The notes: generated by a model not told the origin, from the letters alone. A stretch of 60,683 nucleotides of DNA from Chitinophagales bacterium (GCA_017303875.1 JAFLBP010000035.1:1-60683), one strand, 5' to 3'. Positions 31,402 to 41,159 are shown, counted from the first letter of the stretch. Program-made: numbers and translations.

Positions 31402-34173
31402 ATGATGAAACGCCTCCTTTCACTGCCTGCATTGCTGTTGCTTTGCTTCACAGCCATGCAAGCGCAAAACGAATATCCCGTCTACAATCCCGACGAGATT
31501 GACGTGCCTTACAAAAAGTACGTACTGCCCAATGGCCTCCGCCTCGTAGTACATGAAGACCACAAAGCGCCCATCGTTGCGGTCAATGTATGGTACCACG
31601 TGGGTTCGAAAAATGAAAAACCCGGAAAAAGCGGTTTCGCCCACCTGTTCGAACACCTGATGTTCAATGGCTCGGAAAACTTCAATACCGACTACTTCCA
31701 GGCACTTGAAGCCATCGGCGCCACCGATCTGAACGGTACTACCAATGAAGATCGCACCAACTATTTCCAGAATATTCCCGTAGGCGCCCTCGATCAGGTG
31801 CTCTGGTTGGAAAGCGACCGCATGGGACACCTGCTCGGCGCAATCGACCAGGCCAAACTCGACGAGCAACGCGGTGTGGTGCAAAATGAAAAACGCCAGG
31901 GCGAAAACCAACCCTATGCCAAAGGCTGGGACATCCTTCAAAAAGAAATGTTTCCGCCGCACCACCCCTACGGCCACACGGTGATCGGTGAAATGGAAGA
32001 CCTGAATGCCGCCTCCCTCGACGACGTGCACGAATGGTTCAAATCCTACTATGGCGCCGCAAATGCCGTGCTTGTAATCGCCGGCGACATCACTGCCGAA
32101 GCGGCGTATGAAAAAGCGCTCAAGTATTTCGGTAACATTCCCGCAGGCCCAACCATTGCCCGCCCGGAAGTAAATATCCCGCGTCGCACCGAAAATACCC
32201 GCGTTTCTTTCCAGGACCGCGTGCCGGATTCGCAGGTAACCCTCTGCTGGAACACGCCCCAATGGGGTACTGAAGAGGGCGTTTACCTCGACCTCGCTTC
32301 CGACGTACTGGCTGCCGGTAAAAACAGCCGCCTGTACAAAAAACTCGTTTACGAAAAGCAACTCTGCACCAACGCCGGCGCATTTGTAGGCCCGAGCGAA
32401 ATTGCAGGTAATTTCTTCATTCAGGCTACCGTCAAAAACGGCAAAACCGTTGAAGAAGTTGAAGCTGCCATCCAGGAAATTATGGCGGAAATCCTCGCCA
32501 ATGGCCCGACAGAAGAAGAAGTAAAACGCGTACGCGCCGCTTATTTCGCCAATTTCATCAAAGGCCTTGAGCGCATTGGCGGCTTCGGTGGTAAATCCGA
32601 CCTGCTCGCACAAAATGAAGTATTCGGCGGCAGCCCCGATTACTACAAAAAAATGCTGCGCTGGTACAATGCCGCAACGGCCAAGAACATCCATACAACC
32701 ATGAAAAAATGGCTCTCGGAAGGCAGCCTGACCATGGTTTGTACGCCATATCCGGAGTACAGCACCACCGGCTCGGAAGTCGACCGCAGCAAAGCCCCCA
32801 TGGTGGATAAAAATGTAAATGCTGCTTTTCCGGCCATCGAGCGCGCAACGCTCAAAAATGGTATGAAAGTAGTGCTTACCCGCCGTACGGAAAGCCCGAC
32901 CGTGGTAATGTCCATGATGTTTGACGCCGGTTACTGCTCCGACCGTTTCGGTGGCAAACTCGGCCTCGCCAACCTCGCCATGAACATGCTCGACGAAGGC
33001 TCCAAAACGCTGAGCAGCCTGCAAATCAATGAAAAACTCCAGCTCCTGGGCGCTTCTGTCAATACTTTCAGCGACCTGGATTTCTCCTACGTAAATCTCA
33101 ACACGCTCAAACAAAGCCTTGAGCCCAGTCTTGATCTCATGGCCGACATCGTACTCAATCCCGCTTTCCCGGAAAAAGACTTCAACCGTCTCCGCGACCA
33201 GCAGGTGAGCACCATCGCCAATGAGAAAAAACAACCGCAAGGCATGGTTATGCGCGTCATGCCGGCCCTGCTGTACGGCGAAAATCACCCCTACGGTATG
33301 CCGATGTCCGGCACCGGAGAAGAAGATGTGGTGAAAAACCTGAGCGTTGAAGATGTCCGTGGCTTCTACAACCGCTGGATCAAGCCGAACAACGCCACCA
33401 TCGTTGTTACCGGTAACCTCACGATGGAAGAAGTTGTGGCAAAATTGGAAAAGCGTTTTGGCGCCTGGGGTAAAGGCGATGTGCCTAAAAAAGTTATCCC
33501 GGAAGTAAAAAGTGCCAATTCTTCCAATAAAATTTTCCTCATCGACCGTCCGGAAAGCCAGCAAACCATGATTGTTGCCGGCTACCTGACCAAGCCTTAC
33601 GGCCAGATTGATGAAACGGCACTGGAGCAAATGAACAATGTACTCGGTGGCGACTTCACCAGCCGCATCAACCTTAATATCCGTGAAGACAAACACTGGT
33701 CTTACGGCGCCGGCTCTTTTGTTCAGAATACCCGCGGCCAACGCCCTTACCTTGTTTTTGCACCGGTTCAAACCGACAAAACCAAAGAAAGCGTTCAGGA
33801 GATTGTCAAAGAGGTTAACCAGTTTGTTGGTGAAAAACCGATGACGCAAGCCGAATTCGACAAAACCAAGCAAAATACCGTACTCGGTATGGCGGGTATG
33901 TGGGAAACCAATGGCGCCGTTAACGCCAGCGCACGCAATATCGTGAAATACGGTCTTGCCGACGACTACTGGAAAACATACGGCGGTAAGGTGCAAAACC
34001 TGCAACTCAAAGACGTGCAGAACCTGGCCAAATCCGTTATCCAGCCCGGCAACCTCGGCTGGTTCATGGCCGGTGATGCCGCCAAAACCCTGCCCGGTCT
34101 CGAACAGCTCGGCCTGGAAGTTATCCAGATCGATGCCAACGGCAAACCCATCCAGAAAAAGCTGAAGCCGTAG
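31402..34173 (+). CDS. M16 family zinc metalloprotease (two-domain)
   Basis: Secreted or periplasmic peptidase of 923 residues with signal peptide (MMKRLLSLPALLLLCFTAMQAQ). The inverted zinc motif HLFEH at 81-85 and the distal ligand Glu163 in VVQNEKRQ make the N-terminal half catalytic; the second M16 half (about 485-905, starting ATLKNGMKVVLTRRTESPTVVM) lacks HxxEH and is structural. Codon use is highly biased, which explains a 936-residue antisense open frame. The TAG stop directly abuts a palindromic repeat also found after the thiolase and atpG genes. The 259 bp upstream show no gene. Confidence 0.94.
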   Translation: MMKRLLSLPALLLLCFTAMQAQNEYPVYNPDEIDVPYKKYVLPNGLRLVVHEDHKAPIVAVNVWYHVGSKNEKPGKSGFAHLFEHLMFNGSENFNTDYFQALEAIGATDLNGTTNEDRTNYFQNIPVGALDQVLWLESDRMGHLLGAIDQAKLDEQRGVVQNEKRQGENQPYAKGWDILQKEMFPPHHPYGHTVIGEMEDLNAASLDDVHEWFKSYYGAANAVLVIAGDITAEAAYEKALKYFGNIPAGPTIARPEVNIPRRTENTRVSFQDRVPDSQVTLCWNTPQWGTEEGVYLDLASDVLAAGKNSRLYKKLVYEKQLCTNAGAFVGPSEIAGNFFIQATVKNGKTVEEVEAAIQEIMAEILANGPTEEEVKRVRAAYFANFIKGLERIGGFGGKSDLLAQNEVFGGSPDYYKKMLRWYNAATAKNIHTTMKKWLSEGSLTMVCTPYPEYSTTGSEVDRSKAPMVDKNVNAAFPAIERATLKNGMKVVLTRRTESPTVVMSMMFDAGYCSDRFGGKLGLANLAMNMLDEGSKTLSSLQINEKLQLLGASVNTFSDLDFSYVNLNTLKQSLEPSLDLMADIVLNPAFPEKDFNRLRDQQVSTIANEKKQPQGMVMRVMPALLYGENHPYGMPMSGTGEEDVVKNLSVEDVRGFYNRWIKPNNATIVVTGNLTMEEVVAKLEKRFGAWGKGDVPKKVIPEVKSANSSNKIFLIDRPESQQTMIVAGYLTKPYGQIDETALEQMNNVLGGDFTSRINLNIREDKHWSYGAGSFVQNTRGQRPYLVFAPVQTDKTKESVQEIVKEVNQFVGEKPMTQAEFDKTKQNTVLGMAGMWETNGAVNASARNIVKYGLADDYWKTYGGKVQNLQLKDVQNLAKSVIQPGNLGWFMAGDAAKTLPGLEQLGLEVIQIDANGKPIQKKLKP

Positions 34174-34250
34174 TACTGCGAAGCTCCGCTTCGCAGAAGT
34201 ACCGCGAAACTTGTTTCGCGTCCAGTACAAAAAAACTTGTTTCGTACCCC
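34171..34250 (+). repeat. Stop-codon-abutting palindromic repeat, locus 1 (after M16 gene)
   Basis: Starts with the TAG stop: TAGTACTGCGAAGCTCCGC, TTCGCAGAAGTACCGCGAAA, CTTGTTTCGCG, then a second degenerate unit ending CTTGTTTCGTAC. It contains palindromes CTGCGAAGC..GCTTCGCAG and CGCGAAACTTGTTTCGCG. It aligns over about 75 bases with the sequence that follows the atpG stop. Confidence 0.85.
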
Positions 34251-34263
34251 CCTACAACAAAAA

Positions 34264-34292
34264 AGCGGGCGACCCACACCGGGTCGCCCGCT
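34264..34292 (-). terminator. Rho-independent terminator of the CotH-kinase gene
   Basis: AGCGGGCGACCC and GGGTCGCCCGCT form a 12-bp perfect stem with a five-base loop, followed on the minus strand by a T-run, 30 bp after the stop of the minus-strand gene. Confidence 0.88.
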
Positions 34293-34321
34293 CCTGTTTA
34301 CATTGGCGCCTTGAAGCAAAA

Positions 34322-36955
34322 CTACTGCAACACCACCTTAAAAGTCTCCACAAACCCCTTCTCCGTGCGGAATTGAATAAAATAAAGCCCGTCGGGTAAA
34401 CCGGCAGCCCGTAGATCCAGCGTCATGGCAAAGCGACCGGCTACGAAAGCTGCGTTTTGCTGTAAATCGCTGATAACCTGCCCATTAGCCTGAATAACGC
34501 GTATCTGAACGCCATCCGCCTGTGGCAGCTCATACTGTAATTCCACTGCGCCGGACGTAATCGTAGGCTGTACTTTTACGGCATATCCTTCAAACGAAGG
34601 CCCGTTGGTTGCGCTGCTCAGGAGCTTATAATGCGCAATGACCTGTGCGGCGGTATTAAATTCCAGCATAGTCACATCGCTTGTGCCGGGAGCATTCGTA
34701 TTCACCGTTTCCCAGGACTCAAATGCGTATTTATCCGGATTCACGACATTGGCTTCTACGCGGTTCTGAATGCCGCCATAATATTTGGCGGTAAACGGAA
34801 ACTTGTCGATTTTTAGCGAGTTGATTTCCAGCTTGCCCTCTCCCGGCGGATCAACATCATACGTCACAGTATACGGTCCCGTAAGGTCGTAACAATCCTG
34901 CACCCCTTGATTCAGGAGGCCACATCGGGCGGCTACAAAATTCCTCAATTTATAATAATTGGTCTCCCAGCCAGCCATGCTGCCGCCCCATCGTTGAATA
35001 TGTCGGGTCATTTCAGGTTTAATAAGGTTGTATTGCGATGCTAAGTAACCCAGCATGGTGTCGCAGTGAAACATGGTATTCATCAGGTCGGTGTATCGGG
35101 TGATGTAGTAGCGATTAAACTCCGGATTGGTGCGCAACTTCAGCAAAGTGCGCATGTGGTCGTTCAGGTCCGCAGTAACTTCGAACCAGCCACCCGGATC
35201 AAAATAAATGGTGTCGCCAGGATAGAAAATGGTGCCATTGACTTCAAGCGTTTCCTGTGCGATTTCCACATAAGGCGGATAATACATCGAATCACTTTCG
35301 ACCAGCTCGTCTACATCACAGGGCGAAGCATTGGCATTAGTATTGGGGATGCCGGTATAGTTGTAATAATACCCGAATGTCGCGTCATTATCCCACAAGA
35401 TAAATCCCCATTTCTTGTGGTCGCCTTCCGGGTTGAGGCCGCGCCACCAGCCGGTGTTGTAGTTCAGCCAGTCGGAACATACCGTACCGGATTGCACAAG
35501 CACATAATCGGTCAAGCTTTTTACATTCAGCATGGCCGCTGCGGAGTCAAAATTGGCTTGAACGCTCATGTCGTTATTCAGGATAAAATCCTGGGTTTGT
35601 TGCCAGTCAATAAATGCCTGATCGCCGCCGTATTCTGCCCAGGTGCCACCCCAGGTTAAGAGGTACTGAATGTTGAATTTATCCTGATTGTAGTAAAATT
35701 CGGTGTAATCGCTGTCGTCCGGAATTTCCCTCAAATCATAAACGCCCCAGTAACGGCCATTCAGAAAAACAATCGCTTTTTCCCCGACGCGCAAATCAAG
35801 GTGCAGGCCGCTGCGTTGAGCCAGGTTCTGTATGTAGGCATCGCGCAGGTGCGCGCCGCCGCCCGGCGTATTGGAGCCGTCGGGGTAGTTGTCGTCGCCC
35901 GCTGCGCGGAGTATAAGTCGTTGATATTCATCGCGTTCGCGGGCACTAAATATTTTAGCTTCCAAAGCGCCAGAATAACCCATTTCATCGCGACTGACCC
36001 AGTCCAGCGAACGTTGGTCGTTTACCCAGGAATCCTGCCCGTGAGAGTTCAACTCCCCATAGGAGCGCGCTTTGAGTTGTTTGTCTTTACCGAAATATTC
36101 AATTGAACCAACCGGGCGCAGTTCTTTTTGCCCTTCTGCCAGTTGCACTACCTGCTCGGCGGCTACCGAAACCACCACCAGGCCAAATGATTCATCGATA
36201 AAATAGGTCGCGTAAGCCATAAAGCCCGGCAAAACCAGCGGATCATTTGAAAATGCCGCTGCTTTGATGACGGTGGTCTGGCTGACATTCAATGGCTGAG
36301 AATAGATGGCCGAACTGCTTTTCGGTTCATTGCCATTCGTGGTAAAGCGCAGGGTTGAATTTGGCTCCTGATTGCTGATGCTGATACTTTGCGGGCCGGT
36401 GTAAAAGCCGGCAGCCATGCCCAGAACCGGTGTTTTGGTGTAGCCCTTATAAGCAGTTTGGGTATTGTTGCTGGCCCCGGGCGTAGGCGTAATAAATACG
36501 CTCCAGGCGCCGGCTCCATCCGTGCTGCGCCCGCGCGAATGCCGGTTTTGGGTGCGTTGCAGGATTTGCTTGTCTTTCACCACGCCCTGCGGGTTGCTCA
36601 CCAGAATACTTTCCGGATTGGACTTGGTTTGAGAAAGTTTGAAATTGGTATGCACGCCCGTGTTCCTGCCGCTACACCAAAAAACCTTGCTTTGGCCGGG
36701 TGAAACCCAGATATCTTCCTTTATTTGCCATTTAGTCGGTTTATTTTCATTGTCCGAAAGGTACCAGTTTTTGAGGTTTACGTCCGCCGAACTGCTGTTG
36801 AACAGCTCCACCCAGTCGCCGTCGTCGCCGTATTCGTCAAAAAACTGCTTCAAATTGGAAGCAGAATATTCATTGATGATGATTTGGGAAAATGCGATTC
36901 CCGGCAATAAAAAAAGAGTAAACAAAAGCGTAAAACGCAGTCCAAAAGCCTTCAT
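34322..36955 (-). CDS. CotH-kinase family surface protein with lamin-tail domain and T9SS sorting domain
   Basis: Protein of 877 residues with signal peptide (MKAFGLRFTLLFTLFLLPGIAFSQ). Residues 24-140 form a lamin-tail domain (INEYSASN... YGDDGDWVELFNSSSADVNLKNWYLSDN). A chitobiase/beta-hexosaminidase C-terminal-like module follows (about 175-255: GFYTGPQSISISNQEPNSTLRFTTNGNEP). Residues about 300-690 are CotH-like (RSYGELNSHGQDSW, LRDAYIQNLAQRSGL, FLNGRYWGVYDLREIPDDSDYTEFYY, KKWGFILWDNDATFGY). CotH proteins are atypical protein kinases in spore formers; here the function is unknown. The last 80 residues form a T9SS CTD. Confidence 0.9.
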   Translation of the reverse strand: MKAFGLRFTLLFTLFLLPGIAFSQIIINEYSASNLKQFFDEYGDDGDWVELFNSSSADVNLKNWYLSDNENKPTKWQIKEDIWVSPGQSKVFWCSGRNTGVHTNFKLSQTKSNPESILVSNPQGVVKDKQILQRTQNRHSRGRSTDGAGAWSVFITPTPGASNNTQTAYKGYTKTPVLGMAAGFYTGPQSISISNQEPNSTLRFTTNGNEPKSSSAIYSQPLNVSQTTVIKAAAFSNDPLVLPGFMAYATYFIDESFGLVVVSVAAEQVVQLAEGQKELRPVGSIEYFGKDKQLKARSYGELNSHGQDSWVNDQRSLDWVSRDEMGYSGALEAKIFSARERDEYQRLILRAAGDDNYPDGSNTPGGGAHLRDAYIQNLAQRSGLHLDLRVGEKAIVFLNGRYWGVYDLREIPDDSDYTEFYYNQDKFNIQYLLTWGGTWAEYGGDQAFIDWQQTQDFILNNDMSVQANFDSAAAMLNVKSLTDYVLVQSGTVCSDWLNYNTGWWRGLNPEGDHKKWGFILWDNDATFGYYYNYTGIPNTNANASPCDVDELVESDSMYYPPYVEIAQETLEVNGTIFYPGDTIYFDPGGWFEVTADLNDHMRTLLKLRTNPEFNRYYITRYTDLMNTMFHCDTMLGYLASQYNLIKPEMTRHIQRWGGSMAGWETNYYKLRNFVAARCGLLNQGVQDCYDLTGPYTVTYDVDPPGEGKLEINSLKIDKFPFTAKYYGGIQNRVEANVVNPDKYAFESWETVNTNAPGTSDVTMLEFNTAAQVIAHYKLLSSATNGPSFEGYAVKVQPTITSGAVELQYELPQADGVQIRVIQANGQVISDLQQNAAFVAGRFAMTLDLRAAGLPDGLYFIQFRTEKGFVETFKVVLQ

Positions 36956-36998
36956 GTTTCGAGTAGTTGCAGGTTGATGTAAAAGGTGATATAAAGAA

Positions 36999-37006
36999 CA
37001 AATGTA
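36999..37006 (-). promoter_or_regulatory. Putative -7 box (TACATTTG) of the CotH-kinase gene
   Basis: TACATTTG on the minus strand matches TAnnTTTG, 43 bp before the start codon. Confidence 0.5.
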
Positions 37007-37079
37007 ATTCAGCTACCTGCAATTGCCTCCAAAATTGTGAAATTGGCTGAAAAAGGACAATAATGTGTACAAAAAACAA

Positions 37080-37104
37080 CAGGCGCCCCGGTATGGAGCG
37101 CCTG
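37080..37104 (-). terminator. Terminator of the VWA-to-dipeptidase operon
   Basis: CAGGCGC and GCGCCTG enclose an eleven-base loop; on the minus strand the stem is followed by TTGTTTTTTG. It lies 138 bp downstream of the dipeptidase stop. The interval 37105-37241 shows no gene. Confidence 0.7.
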
Positions 37105-37241
37105 CTGGTATGTTGTTTTGCTTTTGAAAGCTATTTTATAGCCACCACGAAGTGGTTGTGAAAACCATATTGTTGCAATCCTTTGGAAATCAGGATAAAA
37201 GAATCCATCAATCTTCAAATCCACCCAAATCTTGGTATAAA

Positions 37242-38627
37242 CTACTTCTTGCCGCTGTAATATTTGTAAAAAAGCGGAATGGTTTCGATGCCTTTGTAGT
37301 AGTTGAACAGGCCAAAATGTTCATTCGGCGAGTGAATATCATCGGAGTCCAGGCCAAAGCCCATCAGCATGGTATTGACCCCAAGTACATCTTTGAACAT
37401 CGCCACAATCGGAATGCTGCCGCCGCCGCGCTGGGGCAGGGGCTTTTTCCCAAATGCTTTTTCCATGGCTTTTTCTGCTGCCCGGTATTCGGCAGAATTG
37501 GTCGGAATAACCACCGGGTGACCGCCGTGGTGCTCAGTTACCTTTACCTGAACGCCTTTGGGTGCAATGGTTTCAAAATGTTTCTGGAACAGTTTGGCAA
37601 TTTTTTTAGGCTCCTGGCCCGGCACCAGACGCATCGAAATTTTAGCAAAAGCTTTGGACGGCAATACCGTTTTGGCGCCCTCTCCGGTATAGCCCCCCCA
37701 GATACCGTTTACATCCAGCGTCGGGCGAATGCCGGTGCGCTCGATGGTGGTATAACCTTTTTCACCCATTACCTCCTTGATTTTCAGGTCGCTGGTATAC
37801 GCTTTTTCATCGAACGGAGCATTGTTCATCATTTTCCGCTCTTTGGTGCTCACCTTGAGCACATCATCATAAAAACCGGCTACGGTAATCCGACGCTTTT
37901 TATCGTGCAAAGAACCAATCATCTGGCACAACACATTGATCGGATTGGCCACCGCGCCGCCATACACGCCGGAGTGCAGATCGCGGTTCGGGCCGGTCAC
38001 TTCCACTTCCATATAACACAGCCCGCGCAGGCCCACCGTCAGGCTTGGCGTATCATTGGCAATAATGCTCGTATCGGAAACCAGCACAACATTGCAAGCC
38101 AGTTTCTTCTTGTTGGCGAGACAAAAAGTTTCCAGGTTTCGGGAGCCAACTTCTTCTTCTCCCTCAATCATAAACTTCACGTTACAAGGCAATTCATTGT
38201 TGCGGAACATCATTTCAAATGCCTTGACGTGCATAAAAAACTGACCCTTGTCGTCGCAGGCGCCGCGGGCAAAAATGGCGCCGTCGGGATGGTTTTTGGT
38301 CTTTTTTACCACCGGCTCAAAGGGCGGGCTTTCCCATAATTCCAACGGGTCGGCCGGTTGCACATCGTAGTGGCCGTACACTAAAACCGTTGGGGCCTTA
38401 GGGTCAATAATTTTTTCGCCATAAACAATGGGGTGGCCGGCTGTTTGAAATACCTCCACATTGTCGGCGCCAACAAGGCGCAGGTGTTCGGCAGTGGCTT
38501 CTGCCATGCGTTTTACGTCGCCTGCAAAACGGGGATCAGCGCTAACCGAAGGAATGCGCAGCAGGTCAAGCAACTCATTGAGGAAACGCGTTTTATGGGT
38601 TTCAAAGTAAGATTTCAGGTCTGCCAT
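37242..38627 (-). CDS. M20 family dipeptidase
   Basis: Cytoplasmic metallopeptidase of 461 residues, of the carnosinase-like/dipeptidase branch of M20. Metal-binding motifs are complete: VYGHYDVQPADPLELW (about 83-98), GACDDKGQF (about 121-129), the catalytic EGEEEVGS (about 155-162), the later Asp in SDTS and the HSPNEHF ligand near the end. The dimerisation-domain motif DLHSGVYGGAVANP is present. It ends the operon begun by the VWA gene, 13 bp after the Gfo/Idh/MocA oxidoreductase gene. Confidence 0.92.
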   Translation of the reverse strand: MADLKSYFETHKTRFLNELLDLLRIPSVSADPRFAGDVKRMAEATAEHLRLVGADNVEVFQTAGHPIVYGEKIIDPKAPTVLVYGHYDVQPADPLELWESPPFEPVVKKTKNHPDGAIFARGACDDKGQFFMHVKAFEMMFRNNELPCNVKFMIEGEEEVGSRNLETFCLANKKKLACNVVLVSDTSIIANDTPSLTVGLRGLCYMEVEVTGPNRDLHSGVYGGAVANPINVLCQMIGSLHDKKRRITVAGFYDDVLKVSTKERKMMNNAPFDEKAYTSDLKIKEVMGEKGYTTIERTGIRPTLDVNGIWGGYTGEGAKTVLPSKAFAKISMRLVPGQEPKKIAKLFQKHFETIAPKGVQVKVTEHHGGHPVVIPTNSAEYRAAEKAMEKAFGKKPLPQRGGGSIPIVAMFKDVLGVNTMLMGFGLDSDDIHSPNEHFGLFNYYKGIETIPLFYKYYSGKK

Positions 38628-38640
38628 AGGTCAGGTTATA

Positions 38641-39642
38641 TTAATGCGTCGCGCCGGATTTATAGCGGCGTTCGCGGGTGTCAATTTCTTCGAGAATGCG
38701 ATGGGCCAGCTCCAGAGCGGCAAAACCATCGGCAAGCGTGACCACCGGGTCAATATCCTGCACAATGCTTTCGTGAAAAGTTTCCAGTTCACGCTGAATG
38801 GCATTCACCGCTGTTGCTTCCGGCATGGAAAGTTGCAGCCATTTTTTTCCTTTTCCGGTTTCAAACTCCATGAGGTTTTCAGTGTCGGGCAGGTCGGCGG
38901 CGTCCGGCTCAAAAAGTCGTACGATCTGTGCGTTTTTTTCTAAAAAGTCGAGACTGATATAATGATCTGGCTGAAAAATGCGCATTTTACGCATCTGCTT
39001 CATGGAAATACGACTGGCGGTCAGGTTGGCAACGCAGCCATTGGCAAACTCCAGGCGCACGTTGGCAATATCAGGCGTCGGGCTGAGTACCTCAACGCCG
39101 CTGGCGTGTACTTCCGTTACGGGTGATTTCACTAAATGCAATACCAAATCCAGGTCGTGAATCATCAGATCCAGAATCACGGAAACGTCGGTGCCGCGCG
39201 GCTGAAAAACCGACAAACGATGCCCTTCAATAAACATCGGTTTGAGGGTCATGCCTTTTAAAGCGGCAAAAGCGGGATTGAAGCGCTCTACATGGCCAAC
39301 CTGCACTTTTACACCTTTGGCAGCGGCAAGTGCGAGCAAAGCGCGTCCTTCTGCTACGGTGTGGGTCAGGGGCTTTTCAATAAAAACATGTTTGCCCGCC
39401 GCGATGGCCCTGGAGGCCAGTTCAAAGTGGGTAATGGTTGGCGTGACAATATCAACGGCATCTACCGCTGCAAACAACGCTTCAGGATCTGAAAAACGTG
39501 GAATATTAAACTCGGCGGCAATTTTTTCCGCCTGCGTGTCATTTGGGTCATAAAAGCCGGTCAATTCCCAGCAATTACTTGCCAATATACATTTTAAATG
39601 GATTTTCCCAAGGTGGCCTGCGCCAAATAGTCCGATTCGCAC
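38641..39642 (-). CDS. Gfo/Idh/MocA family oxidoreductase
   Basis: NAD(P)-binding dehydrogenase of 333 residues beginning at a GTG. N-terminal Rossmann motif IGLFGAGHLGKIHLKC (3-18), the family's IEKPLTHTVAEGRAL (about 90-104) and the DLMIHDLDLVLHL segment with the catalytic-site His are present. Family members act on sugars and UDP-sugars; the substrate is not identifiable here. It lies 19 bp after the 99-residue gene and 13 bp before the dipeptidase gene. Confidence 0.9.
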   Translation of the reverse strand: MRIGLFGAGHLGKIHLKCILASNCWELTGFYDPNDTQAEKIAAEFNIPRFSDPEALFAAVDAVDIVTPTITHFELASRAIAAGKHVFIEKPLTHTVAEGRALLALAAAKGVKVQVGHVERFNPAFAALKGMTLKPMFIEGHRLSVFQPRGTDVSVILDLMIHDLDLVLHLVKSPVTEVHASGVEVLSPTPDIANVRLEFANGCVANLTASRISMKQMRKMRIFQPDHYISLDFLEKNAQIVRLFEPDAADLPDTENLMEFETGKGKKWLQLSMPEATAVNAIQRELETFHESIVQDIDPVVTLADGFAALELAHRILEEIDTRERRYKSGATH

Positions 39643-39661
39643 CGTCTGAGTTTTTTAAGGA

Positions 39662-39961
39662 TTAGCGGAAGTACATCAGAATTGCGCCAAACAGCGTAAT
39701 GAGCAGCAGCAAAACCGAGGCCATTCTTATGGAGTAACGCATGTGCCGGATAAACGATTCAATTTCCTTGCGGAAATTGGGGTATTTGGGCAGAATTTCT
39801 TCCTCTAATTTTTGTCGGTTGAAAATATGCGCTGCCCCAAACTGCACTTTGTTGCGCACTAAAATGCCGTAAACCTTCATCACCTTGGCCCGGAAATACA
39901 GGTTGACGAACAGCATGGCCACAAACAGGCCGATAACAATAGAAATCAGCAACGTATACAT
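39662..39961 (-). CDS. Small two-helix membrane protein
   Basis: Protein of 99 residues with hydrophobic segments at about 2-23 (YTLLISIVIGLFVAMLFVNLYF) and 78-97 (ASVLLLLITLFGAILMY), separated by a basic and acidic cytoplasmic or periplasmic loop of 50 residues. No recognised domain. It lies between the VWA gene (24 bp) and the oxidoreductase gene (19 bp). Confidence 0.75.
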   Translation of the reverse strand: MYTLLISIVIGLFVAMLFVNLYFRAKVMKVYGILVRNKVQFGAAHIFNRQKLEEEILPKYPNFRKEIESFIRHMRYSIRMASVLLLLITLFGAILMYFR

Positions 39962-39985
39962 GCAGCAAAGATACGCCGAACGGCT

Positions 39986-41074
39986 TTATTTACGCTTTCT
40001 GCGCTTATAATTCTCCAGCACAAAGGAACCCAGGCCGTCGAGGGAAGAATAAAATGCCTTACCGTTGTTGGTTTGAGTAAATGCTTCCACAAAACGCACT
40101 AAATACGGGTCGCGGGCAATCATAAACGTTGTGATCGGAATGTCATATTTGCGACAGCGCAAGGCCAGGTTCAGGCAGCGATTAATGATCTTCCGATCCA
40201 GCCCAAAGGAGTTTTTGTAGTAGTTTTTTCCGATTTTCAGGCAGGTTGGCTTGCCGTCTGTAATCATAAATATCTGGCGGTTGGGGTTGCGCCGGCGTTT
40301 CAGAATGTCCAGTGCCAGCTCCAGTCCGGCTACTGTATTGGTATGGTAAGGCCCGACTTCCAGATAGGGAATATCCTTTAATTCAATAGGCCAGGCATCG
40401 TCGCCAAAAACGATAATGTCCAGAGTATCCTTGGGGAAACGCGTGCGGATGAACTCGGCCAATGCCAGCGCCACTTTTTTGGCCGGTGTGATCCGGTCTT
40501 CCCCATACAAAATCATGGAGTGAGAGATGTCAATCATCAGCACCGACGACATCTGGCTTTGGTTGTACGTTTCGTACATTTCCAGATCATCCTGTGTGAG
40601 CTGGAAATTGTCGATACCGTGGTTGACGTAGGCGTTGTGCAGGGAGTTGGTGACGGCAATTTTATCGAGGTTGTCGCCAAATTCAAAAGGCCGCACATCG
40701 GCAGTGAGTTCGTCGCCCTGACCGGCCGTTGTGGTGTTGTGTTTGCCGCTTTTTGCTTTTTTCAGGTCGCCGAAAATATCATCGAGGCTTTTTTGCCGCA
40801 AGCTGATCTCCAATTTGGCAGTAGGCCCCAAGCCCCCTTCGCCATCGCCGTCGCGGCGCAGGTAACCGCGTTCTTCGAGGTCTTTAATAAAATCGCCGAG
40901 TCCGTATTCGGGGGTAGTGAGTTGGTATTGCCTGTCTAACTCTGTCAGCCACGACAAAGCTTCCGGTACATTGCCCGAAGTATACAACATCAGCTCCTGA
41001 AAGATCTTGAGCAGGCGCTCAAAAAGATCCTGTGCCGGATCGCCGGAATATTCTGAAAATCGAAAACCCACCAT
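39986..41074 (-). CDS. VWA domain protein (CoxE/YeaH-like type)
   Basis: Protein of 362 residues without signal peptide. Residues 1-170 are a helical N-terminal region; residues about 175-340 form a von Willebrand A domain with the MIDAS motif DISHS (182-186), the later Thr (about Thr243 in HTNTVAG) and Asp in MITDGKPT. Such cytoplasmic VWA proteins usually work with an AAA+ MoxR or sigma-54-type ATPase, which is not encoded nearby. Head of the four-gene operon that ends with the dipeptidase gene. Confidence 0.88.
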   Translation of the reverse strand: MVGFRFSEYSGDPAQDLFERLLKIFQELMLYTSGNVPEALSWLTELDRQYQLTTPEYGLGDFIKDLEERGYLRRDGDGEGGLGPTAKLEISLRQKSLDDIFGDLKKAKSGKHNTTTAGQGDELTADVRPFEFGDNLDKIAVTNSLHNAYVNHGIDNFQLTQDDLEMYETYNQSQMSSVLMIDISHSMILYGEDRITPAKKVALALAEFIRTRFPKDTLDIIVFGDDAWPIELKDIPYLEVGPYHTNTVAGLELALDILKRRRNPNRQIFMITDGKPTCLKIGKNYYKNSFGLDRKIINRCLNLALRCRKYDIPITTFMIARDPYLVRFVEAFTQTNNGKAFYSSLDGLGSFVLENYKRRKRK

Positions 41075-41159
41075 AAATCTCGGTTAAAACGGATTGCCTG
41101 GCCAACTGAGCCTGCCGTTTTACCCTAAACAGATTTGGCGGGTTTTCGTTCAAATAAGC

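Noticed and set aside
31420..34230. 936-codon open frame antisense to the M16 protease gene
   Set aside because: It mirrors a strongly codon-biased gene, its translation has no domain, and the plus-strand product has full M16 motifs; the open frame follows from codon use.
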